Assembly (NCBI RefSeq): GCF_038002225.1
Contig: NZ_JBBOCA010000001.1
Span: forward strand, 1,426,001 to 1,490,000
DNA length: 64,000 nt
Direction: 5' to 3'
Source: Paenibacillus sp. FSL R7-0204
GTDB lineage: Bacteria; Bacillota; Bacilli; Paenibacillales; Paenibacillaceae
Shown here: piece after piece, positions 27,612 through 33,580 of the stretch
Numbering within the stretch: the stretch's first letter is position 1
How the letters are laid out: every line of letters begins with the position of its first letter
Notes under the pieces: model-generated
Told to the model about the DNA's origin: nothing
Database searches by the model: none
The model's input: the letters and a program-made list of their open reading frames with translations, nothing else
Translations under genes and position numbers: made by a program

Positions 27612-27693
27612 TATTATTTTTGTTCCGATTGTGACAGTGCCAAGCATACCAATTTCGTCTGGCATAACTTTATATACCCATGGTGACGGTTAG
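27574..27693 (+). CDS. Secreted signalling propeptide, 39 residues (Phr/AloP-like)
   Basis: ATG 27574 follows GGGAGGG at 27560-27566. The frame gives MKKK, a hydrophobic core (AVILLTVLSIIFVPIVTV), then PSIPISSGIT and the C-terminus LYTHGDG before TAG. This is the layout of exported pheromone precursors of RRNPP systems: positive N-terminus, short signal sequence, mature peptide at the very end. It overlaps the regulator gene by 38 bases in another frame, which is the usual coupling of receptor and peptide genes. The mature peptide is predicted to be the last 5-10 residues. Too short for usual gene callers. Identity is inferred from position and architecture. Confidence 0.75.
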   Translation: MKKKAVILLTVLSIIFVPIVTVPSIPISSGITLYTHGDG

Positions 27694-27748
27694 CTGATTA
27701 ATCCCTCCAACCCTTAGAACAGTATCATCCTATAAGCTCAACCTAAAG

Positions 27749-27783
27749 TCCTGCTACAGCTTCTTGTGGTGGGATTTTTCAGT
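27749..27783 (+). terminator. Possible terminator after peptide gene
   Basis: TCCTGCTACA and TGTGGTGGGA can pair with several G-T wobbles, followed by TTTTT. Weak, but suitably placed about 55 bases after the propeptide stop. Confidence 0.4.
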
Positions 27784-27830
27784 GACATCAGCCAACCCGT
27801 TTCCCCACTTTACCTAAATTGTACATCTTA

Positions 27831-27861
27831 AATAAAAAAAGATCCGCCTTATTGGCGAACC
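27831..27861 (-). terminator. Terminator on the minus strand after the 27882-28104 remnant
   Basis: On the minus strand GGTTCGCC, a five-base loop and GGCGGATC are followed by TTTTTTTATT. It lies 20 bases after the remnant's stop codon, supporting that the remnant was a real gene. Confidence 0.7.
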
Positions 27862-27881
27862 ATTACAGCAGATTGACCCTG

Positions 27882-28104
27882 CTATAATTTAGCTATTGCA
27901 TCGCTAACCATTTTGTCACGCTCGGGATTGGCGCCGGGCATCGATTGCTCAACGTAATGACCGCCTGCAAACTGAATGGTGCTTTCATCTTTGATTGGAA
28001 AGCAACTTCAAAACCAATCTCCATGCTGCATTTGCATGCAAAAGCCATCAGGTGTTCACCAATTAAATCAAACTCTTTGCGCTCTCAAGAGCCACTCCTT
28101 TGAC
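27882..28104 (-). pseudogene. Remnant of a small acetyltransferase-like gene, frameshifted
   Basis: Three frames must be joined to read it: VKGVALES, then FDLIGEHLMAFACKCSMEIGFEVAFQSK, then a segment ending with QSMPGANPERDKMVSDAIAKL and TAG. The middle piece resembles a GNAT-like acetyl-CoA-binding helix region (GxHLxAFACKxSxExGFEGxV). At least two frameshifts and no start make it nonfunctional. The family naming is tentative. The rest of 27694-28255 holds two terminators and no other recognisable gene. Confidence 0.45.
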
Positions 28105-28255
28105 CCTAATGATTCTTCATTAAGCTAACAGGCAGCTATGCAGATTAGTACAAAAGTTTCTTCAAACATTCCATTATCTTTATACCTATTTAATGTTAAT
28201 CTGACCAGAGGAAAAGATCTGGATCTAATAAACATTAAGGAAAGATGGTGCTGAG

Positions 28256-28660
28256 ATGAGTATACGTTACGCTTCAAATATTGAGTTTATCACTAAGGAG
28301 GTACTTCAAGAGTTATTTCTATCGGTCAATTGGGAATCCGGTAAATATCCGAATGAGCTTATGCAAGCAATTCAAAACTCTCATTCAATTGTGGCGGCAT
28401 GGGATGGAGCGAAGCTCGTTGGCTTGGTAAATGCTCTGTCTGATGGTGTTCTAACAGTGTATTTCCATTATATGCTTATCGATCCAAGTTATCAGGGGAA
28501 AGGAGTAGGTAAAAAAATGATGACCACTATGCTCGATCGATATAAAGAATATAAACAGAAAGTGCTGATTTCTTATCCGAGTGCAGTGGATTTTTATTAT
28601 AAGTGTGGATTTTCGAGTGAGCATGGAACTACGCCTATGTTTATTTCAGAGTTGGTCTAA
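28256..28660 (+). CDS. GNAT N-acetyltransferase
   Basis: 134 residues from ATG 28256 with GGTG/GAGATG-type weak ribosome site upstream. The GNAT core shows VYFHYMLIDPSYQGKGVGKKMMTTMLDRY, with the Q-G-K-G-V-G acetyl-CoA loop, and the late motif AVDFYYKCGFSSEHGTTPMFI. A short, single-domain enzyme; the substrate is unknown. It is a lone gene inside the AT-rich island, followed directly by a fragment of an oxidoreductase gene. Confidence 0.85.
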   Translation: MSIRYASNIEFITKEVLQELFLSVNWESGKYPNELMQAIQNSHSIVAAWDGAKLVGLVNALSDGVLTVYFHYMLIDPSYQGKGVGKKMMTTMLDRYKEYKQKVLISYPSAVDFYYKCGFSSEHGTTPMFISELV

Positions 28661-28683
28661 TGCCACACTTCTCCTGATAAATA

Positions 28684-28749
28684 ATCATCACTGAATATAT
28701 CGAATCCGGGGCAATCCGGCCTGTGATTGACCGGATTATTCGCGACTAG
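28684..28749 (+). pseudogene. C-terminal fragment of an MDR-type oxidoreductase gene
   Basis: The frame ATC ATC ACT encodes IITEYIESGAIRPVIDRIIRD then TAG. It matches IITAYLESGAIKPVIDRVF of the complete oxidoreductase at 30190-31194 (DNA 31062-31106) with about 80 percent base identity by eye. Nothing upstream continues the frame. It is a scrap left by recombination or deletion of a paralogous gene. Confidence 0.75.
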
Positions 28750-28760
28750 ATGGATACCCC

Positions 28761-29045
28761 TTAGGATAACGGGGCTTCCCGATTACTCATCACTTCAATT
28801 AATAGGTTTGCCCCCAACTTGAACCCATGATGAAAGGCAGCTTCCACATGCATGCTGTTCACGCTGTCGCACAAGTCCAAATATTCCTCCAGCTCTCTAA
28901 ACACTTCCTCGCCCAACCGTTCGCGCCATTGCTGTGTCTCTGCTGCTACCTGTTTGCATGCGGAACGATACTCTGGATGTGATGGCACAATGGTCATATC
29001 GGGTTGAAGCTTCCCGTGGTACAAGGCTTCCAAAATTGTTTTCAT
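28761..29045 (-). CDS. Small DUF6809-like protein
   Basis: 94 residues, soluble and helical, starting MKTILEALYHGKL with later HPEYRSACKQVAAET, EEVFRELEEYLDLCDS and AAFHHGFKLGANLLIEVMSN. This pattern (start of the M-K-x-I-L-E-A-L-Y-x-G kind and the AAFxxGFxLGxxLxIE end) is what I recall as DUF6809, a family of unknown function often found beside mobile or defence-type genes. The upstream neighbour on the same strand is a ribbon-helix-helix gene 141 bases away, possibly one transcript. Confidence 0.65.
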   Translation of the reverse strand: MKTILEALYHGKLQPDMTIVPSHPEYRSACKQVAAETQQWRERLGEEVFRELEEYLDLCDSVNSMHVEAAFHHGFKLGANLLIEVMSNREAPLS

Positions 29046-29186
29046 GTTCGTCCTCCCATTATGTTCATCGCATCGCTTGAATGAGATTCCTGCACATGGT
29101 AGGATATTTATGCAGTCTGCTTATCCAAGCGGATGTGTGGGTAGGAAGTAGCGGTGTTCTTTGCGGGATTTACGCTGCTTCCTTCT

Positions 29187-29366
29187 TTAATTTTGGAGCT
29201 CGTCAAACACCTTTTCAATTCCCTTGCGAATCACATCGGAACGGGTCGTTTGGAGTTTTTCGGTGCAAGCATCTAGCTTGCTCAGAATCTCTTGATCAAC
29301 ACGTATCTCAATCTTTTTGCTTTTGGGATTGTCAGATAGAGGACGCCCCATCTTCTTAGCGGACAT
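29187..29366 (-). CDS. Ribbon-helix-helix (CopG/Arc-type) DNA-binding protein
   Basis: 59 residues from ATG 29366 (AGGGGTGA seven bases upstream; a longer frame to 29423 would run through the operator). The sequence SKKIEIRVDQEILSKLDACTEKLQTTRSDVIRKGIEKVFDEL is a beta-strand followed by two helices, the ribbon-helix-helix fold. The N-terminus has GRPLSDNPKSKK, a basic arm common in such regulators. A 34-bp imperfect palindrome sits immediately upstream. A broken second copy of the 3' half lies at 31190-31275. Toxin-antitoxin use is possible, but no toxin is recognised. Confidence 0.8.
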   Translation of the reverse strand: MSAKKMGRPLSDNPKSKKIEIRVDQEILSKLDACTEKLQTTRSDVIRKGIEKVFDELQN

Positions 29367-29381
29367 TTCATCACCCCTTTT

Positions 29382-29415
29382 TTGCCCTGACAATAATATA
29401 TTATTGCCTGGACAA
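29382..29415. promoter_or_regulatory. Palindromic operator of the ribbon-helix-helix gene
   Basis: The centre CAATAATATATTATTG (29391-29406) is a perfect 16-bp palindrome. Outside it, TTGCCCTGA on the left and CCTGGACAA on the right continue the dyad with a few mismatches to 34 bp. It lies 16 bases upstream of the start codon, overlapping the place for a -10 box, so autorepression is likely. Confidence 0.75.
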
Positions 29416-29628
29416 AAAGTCAATGAGATCCTGCATGGTTACCTTGCTTTTTCATACAAAGAATGCGGATAACTACGATAAAACTATAGAACTATACAAG
29501 CACAGGTGTTTTAGAGACTGAAGTAGTTGGATTTTTTCGAATGCAGCCGCTTGAAAATCGATTTTTTCAACAGTCTGTAAATCTATAAATCATTTCAATG
29601 CGAATAGTAAGAAGCACAGGAGATACAG

Positions 29629-29672
29629 CGGGGAACCTTGGACGAAAGATGTTCGAGGTTTCCTTTATTTTG
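29629..29672 (+). terminator. Possible terminator in the 29.4-29.8 kb gap
   Basis: GGGGAACCTTGGAC and GTTCGAGGTTTCC pair around a short loop followed by TTTATTTT. No gene is seen upstream on the plus strand, so it may be a relic. The rest of 29416-29833 is AT-rich without a recognisable gene. Confidence 0.45.
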
Positions 29673-29833
29673 CATTACAAAAATTCTTCACTTGAAAGAT
29701 TAAGCGAAATGTAAAATATATCCTTGTGGTCTCGATTTTCTTTCCCAATATTGCAGCGTGTAACTGGGTGTGGCATACTCATCAGCAAAAGGTTCGTTTT
29801 TTTGAACGGGGAAGCGGATTGAGGGGGAGTAAC

Positions 29834-30121
29834 ATGGATAAGCAGCAAGTGGTCCGAAGGATTAGAGAAGATTTTAAAACATGCCAGCAGATCTTGTCTG
29901 CCATTGGGAATGATACACGCCAGTCGATTATTACGGCACTTATGGAGACTACATGTACAAACGGCCTGCGTGTAGGCGAGATTACGGAGCAAACCCATCT
30001 GTCGCGCCCGGCGGTGTCGCATCATCTTAGAATTCTCAGAGAGGCAGGGATTATTATGGTCAGGGAGGAAGGGGCCAAGAACTATTTTACATGGACGTCA
30101 GAACCAACCTCGGGACGCTGA
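29834..30121 (+). CDS. ArsR-type winged-helix regulator with frameshifted C-terminus
   Basis: 95 residues from ATG 29834 with GGGGGAG upstream. The winged helix is intact: IGNDTRQSIITALMETTCTNGLRVGEITEQTHLSRPAVSHHLRILREAGIIMVREEGAKNYF. After NYF the frame reads TWTSEPTSGR and stops at 30121. In the adjacent frame the following bases give DVRTNLGTLRNVVTHIDEFIERFY and a stop at 30168, the normal C-terminal helix. One T missing from a TTTT run near 30088 explains this. DNA binding may survive, but the last dimerisation helix is lost. It is 68 bases upstream of the oxidoreductase gene, its probable target. Confidence 0.75.
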   Translation: MDKQQVVRRIREDFKTCQQILSAIGNDTRQSIITALMETTCTNGLRVGEITEQTHLSRPAVSHHLRILREAGIIMVREEGAKNYFTWTSEPTSGR

Positions 30122-30189
30122 GGAATGTAGTCACTCATATCGATGAGTTCATTGAACGGTTCTATTAGACAAAAGCTGGAGGGTCCATC

Positions 30190-31194
30190 ATGAAAGCAAT
30201 GGTTATCGAAAAATACGGAAAAACCCCGCTTCGTTTAGCGGACCGCCCAATGCCTGAAGTCGGCGAGCATGAGGTGCTTGCGGAAATCCGTGCGGCCAGT
30301 ATTAATCCGATTGATTTTAAAATCCGGGATGGAAAATTACGGATGCTTTTGAAATATGAGATGCCGCTTATTCTGGGCAATGATTTCTCAGGTATCATTA
30401 CCCGGGTCGGGGACAAGGTGAAGAAATTCAGGGTAGGGGATGGAATCTACGGCCGGCCCAGAAAAAGCAAAATTGGCACCTTCGCGGAGTATATTGCCGT
30501 TCATGAGGATGATATCGCGCTGAAGCCCCGCAACCTCACTTTTGAAGAAGCAGCTTCGATCCCGCTTGTTGGGCTGACCTCTTATCAGGCACTACATGAT
30601 ACTCTTCAGCTCACGGCTGGGCAAAAGGTATTGATTCAGGCAGGAGCGGGCGGAGTAGGCACCTTTGCCATCCAGCTTGCCAAAGTGATGGGGATTTACG
30701 TTACAACCACTGCCAGTGAAGCTGGAACTGAACTCGTTAAATCCCTTGGGGCCGATCAGGTCATCAACTATAAAACAGAGCAGTTCGATCAGGTGCTGCA
30801 CAATTATGATGGAGTATACGATACCCTCGGTGGTGAGGCGCTGGAGCGAGCATTTCGCATCGTCAGACCGGGAGGGCAGGTCGTATCCGTATCGGGTCTG
30901 CCCAACGCCCGTTTTGGTGCAGAGTATGGGGCTGGTTTTCTGAAAACAACGGCTCTCCGGCTTGTTACCCGTAAGCTCACCAAGCTGGAGAAACAGTACA
31001 ATGTCAAATACAGCTTCTTGTTCATGAAGCCAAGCGGCGGGCAACTGGGCATCATCACTGCATATCTGGAATCGGGCGCAATCAAGCCTGTTATTGACCG
31101 GGTTTTTCCTTTGGATGAAGCCCAGCAGGCGATGCAGTATTCCGAATCCGGCCGGGCTAAGGGGAAGATTATTTTGAGAGTAAAATGCGAATAA
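30190..31194 (+). CDS. NADP-dependent MDR-superfamily oxidoreductase (quinone reductase-like)
   Basis: 334 residues, full length for zinc-free medium-chain reductases. N-terminal GroES-like domain with ASINPIDFKIRDG and PLILGNDFSGIITRVGD; no catalytic zinc cysteines. The Rossmann domain has QAGAGGVGTFAIQLAKVMG (about 155-173) for NADPH binding, and the C-terminus has PVIDRVFPLDEAQQAMQYSESGRAKGKIIL. Likely reduces quinones or reactive enones. It follows an ArsR-type gene in one unit. Its last codons (GCGAATAA) fuse directly onto a duplicated ribbon-helix-helix scrap, so the 3' end lies at a recombination point. Confidence 0.88.
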   Translation: MKAMVIEKYGKTPLRLADRPMPEVGEHEVLAEIRAASINPIDFKIRDGKLRMLLKYEMPLILGNDFSGIITRVGDKVKKFRVGDGIYGRPRKSKIGTFAEYIAVHEDDIALKPRNLTFEEAASIPLVGLTSYQALHDTLQLTAGQKVLIQAGAGGVGTFAIQLAKVMGIYVTTTASEAGTELVKSLGADQVINYKTEQFDQVLHNYDGVYDTLGGEALERAFRIVRPGGQVVSVSGLPNARFGAEYGAGFLKTTALRLVTRKLTKLEKQYNVKYSFLFMKPSGGQLGIITAYLESGAIKPVIDRVFPLDEAQQAMQYSESGRAKGKIILRVKCE

Positions 31195-31275
31195 CTTTGG
31201 AACGGGTCGTATGGAGCTTTACGGTGCAAGCATCAAGCTTGTTCAAGATCTCTTGATCGGTACGTACTCGGATCA
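31190..31275 (-). pseudogene. Fragment of a second ribbon-helix-helix gene copy
   Basis: The bases from GAATAACTTTGGAACGGGTCG onward align with 29229-29313 (GAATCACATCGGAACGGGTCG...) at about 80 percent identity by eye, in the same orientation. The homologous part covers the codons for the two helices of the DNA-binding fold; start and end of the gene are missing. Confidence 0.75.
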
Positions 31276-31339
31276 TGCGGCCCGAGATAGTTGGAATTCT
31301 TCCACTTGCTGATGAACTAATAAACGTTACAAGAATGAT

Positions 31340-31420
31340 AGTTGGAAAAACAACACTTAAATCCGTCCAATTCAGCAGCAGTAGGCAAAACTAACATAAT
31401 TAGATGCCTTTTTTCCAACT
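31340..31420. repeat. AT-rich inverted repeat, possible small mobile or REP-like element
   Basis: AGTTGGAAAAA (31340-31350) and TTTTTCCAACT (31410-31420) are exact 11-bp inverted arms around 59 bases. A related AGTTGGAA/TTCCA dyad lies at 31285-31300. No coding frame is supported. Confidence 0.4.
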
Positions 31421-31499
31421 ACTTCTGCCTTTTCTCAAAAAACGGCTAAATTAAGATACATTTTTCCACCTGTTTGTTGCAGGAGAAGGTAACTTACAA

Positions 31500-31526
31500 G
31501 GCCCCGCCGCGCGAAGCGGCGGGGCT
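31500..31526. terminator. GC-rich hairpin in the 31.2-31.9 kb gap
   Basis: GCCCCGCCGC and GCGGCGGGGC form a perfect 10-bp stem with a five-base loop, followed by TATTTCCTTT. It stands alone between the island and the next operon and may be a terminator for island transcripts. Confidence 0.5.
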
Positions 31527-31554
31527 ATTTCCTTTGCCCCTTTCAAGGATAGGC

Positions 31555-31705
31555 CTTGGAAGCCACCAATCTGGAGCGGCAGAAAGGGACGGAGGGAGGT
31601 TTGGAGCTGGAGGAGCGGTAGCGTCCGCCTTTGTCTCCGGATGTTATCTGCTGCAAGCATATAATCAACAACATCTGGAGACAACAGCGGCAGGAAGTCC
31701 AAAGC
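31555..31705 (-). repeat. Interspersed palindromic element, copy B
   Basis: On the minus strand the order is GGACTTCCTGCCGCTG, arm TTGTCTCCAGATGTT (31684-31670), a 24-base loop, arm AACATCCGGAGACAA (31645-31631), and AGGCGGACGCTACCGCTCC. The flanks match copy A (5179-5305) almost base for base; the arms differ but pair, with the A/C mismatch at the same place. Confidence 0.75.
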
Positions 31706-31903
31706 TCACGCAGTCCCGCCCCCCCGCCGCTCCCGCCCCCCACACACTAGCTTTCGATGCCTATCCCCCCATCACACGATAATCATTAACCCACACCCCC
31801 ACGCCCAGCCCGCTTTTATGAGCAAATGATTGTTTTCGTAATCCAGCGCAGAGCGTAATGTGAGGCTTGTAACCAATACAAGTTAAACGGAGGTCAAAAA
31901 GGA

Positions 31904-33466
31904 ATGACGAAAAAATCCTTCACCCTGCTCCTAAGCACGCTGCTGACCCTCAGCATGTTGTCCGCTTGCGGCGGTAACAACAACAAAGAGGCGGCAGCTA
32001 CGAAAGACCCGGGCGCCAACACCGGGACCAACACCACCGCAACCACGGACCCAGCCACTGCTGAGCCGGAGAAGCCGACTGAGATCAAAATCATGCTCCC
32101 GCTGAACACGACAGATACTCCACCGGATACGATCAAGACGGAAGTGGAGAAGTTGACGAATACGAAGCTGACCTACCAGTTCTTCCCAGCCGATACGTAT
32201 GAAGAGAAGCTGAACTCCTCGTTCGCCACAGGCTCCCTGCCGCAGGTGACGTATCTGAAGAATCAGACCACTTTCCTGCAGATGAAGGAAGCGATCAAGG
32301 ACGGGCAGTTCTGGGAGATCGGGCCGCTGCTCAGCGAATTCCCGAACCTGAACAAGCTGAAGCCGGAGATCCTGAATAATACGAAGGTAGACGGCAAGCT
32401 GTATACCCTGTATATCGGCCGTCCGCTGGCGCGCCAGGGCATCATCTACCGCAAGGACTGGGCGGATAAGCTGGGACTGAAAGCGCCGGCCAACACGGAG
32501 GAATTGTTCGCGATGGCTAAGGCTTTTACCGAGCAGGACCCGGACGGCAACGGGAAGAAGGATACCATCGGTGTTGTTGACCGCAACGAGCTGGTGTATG
32601 GTGCGTTCAAAACCGTCTCCTCCTGGTTCGGCACGCCGAACAACTGGGCTGAGAAGGACGGCCAGCTTGCGCCGGAGTTCACTTTTCCGCAATACATCGA
32701 CACGATGGATTTCTTCAAAAAGCTGCGTGAAGGCGGTTATATGAACCAGGACTTCGCGGCAACCAGTAAGACGGATGCGGTCAATATGTTCACCAGCGGC
32801 AAGGCCGGGCTGTATATCGGCGGCTCGATGCAGGACATCGATTCCCTGAACAAGGACTTGATCAAGAACGTGCCGGATGCCGTACTGGATACACATAGCA
32901 TGGTGGCTGGACCTGACGGCAAATTCGCCCAGTGGATGATTCCCGGCTATAACAACGTAGTGCTGTTCCCGAAATCGGCAGTCAAGGATGAGGCGGAACT
33001 GAAGAAGATTCTGAAGTTCTTCGACGCGATGATGACCCCTGAGGTAGCCAATCTGATGTACTGGGGTATTGAAGGCACACACTACACCGTCGTGGACGGC
33101 AAGGCCAAAGCGACCGACAATAAAGAGCTGATCGAACGTGAGGTCAAAGGCTTCAAGGACAGCGTCATCGGCGAATATGAAACGAACGGCATGTACCAGA
33201 GCTTGAACGTGCTGCCGGGCCGGATTCATGCAGAGGAGCTGGTACTGGAGAATGTGAAGTACGGGGTCGCAGATCCTACGGCGGCGCTCGACTCGGCAAC
33301 CTATACGTCCAAGGGCGTAGAGCTGCAGCAGATTATTGCGGATGCGACTTACAAGTACATGTATGGTCAGCTCGATAAGGCCGGCTTCGAGAAGGAAGTC
33401 GAGAACTGGAAGAGCCGGGGCGGGGCGAAGATTATTGAAGAATACAATGCCGCGTACAAAAAATAA
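31904..33466 (+). CDS. Extracellular sugar-binding lipoprotein (LplA-like) with cognate permeases
   Basis: 520 residues; signal peptide ends in LTLSMLSACGGN, then a Thr/Ala/Pro-rich linker (about 25-55) and the binding domain. It shares register-matched motifs with the orphan paralog at 23132-24652 (FWEIGPLLSEFPNL, RQGIIYRKDW, EQDPDGNGKKDT, FGTPNNW). ATG 31904 has CGGAGG upstream. A terminator-like hairpin separates it from the permeases, which would give more binding protein than channel. Context with GH105 and GH28 points to oligogalacturonide or rhamnogalacturonan fragments as ligand (inference). Confidence 0.92.
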   Translation: MTKKSFTLLLSTLLTLSMLSACGGNNNKEAAATKDPGANTGTNTTATTDPATAEPEKPTEIKIMLPLNTTDTPPDTIKTEVEKLTNTKLTYQFFPADTYEEKLNSSFATGSLPQVTYLKNQTTFLQMKEAIKDGQFWEIGPLLSEFPNLNKLKPEILNNTKVDGKLYTLYIGRPLARQGIIYRKDWADKLGLKAPANTEELFAMAKAFTEQDPDGNGKKDTIGVVDRNELVYGAFKTVSSWFGTPNNWAEKDGQLAPEFTFPQYIDTMDFFKKLREGGYMNQDFAATSKTDAVNMFTSGKAGLYIGGSMQDIDSLNKDLIKNVPDAVLDTHSMVAGPDGKFAQWMIPGYNNVVLFPKSAVKDEAELKKILKFFDAMMTPEVANLMYWGIEGTHYTVVDGKAKATDNKELIEREVKGFKDSVIGEYETNGMYQSLNVLPGRIHAEELVLENVKYGVADPTAALDSATYTSKGVELQQIIADATYKYMYGQLDKAGFEKEVENWKSRGGAKIIEEYNAAYKK

Positions 33467-33507
33467 GCAGAGCATAGCCGCTATAGCAGCGGACTGAACA
33501 GGAAGAG

Positions 33508-33543
33508 GGCTGACCCGGGTTAGCGCTCCGGCAGCCTTTTTTT
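33508..33543 (+). terminator. Partial terminator between binding protein and permease genes
   Basis: GGCTG-CCGG and CCGG-CAGCC form a stem with a small internal bulge, followed by seven T residues. It is 41 bases after the lipoprotein stop and 38 bases before the permease start, inside one operon, so it is likely a leaky terminator setting the ratio of products. Confidence 0.75.
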
Positions 33544-33580
33544 CTACTAACGAATAATTTACAGAGAAAGGAAGAGAATC

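Noticed and set aside
29416..29833. CRISPR-like or phage attachment repeats in the AT-rich gap
   Set aside because: Only single dyads and homopolymer-rich sequence are present. There are no regularly spaced direct repeats, and no integrase gene is near.
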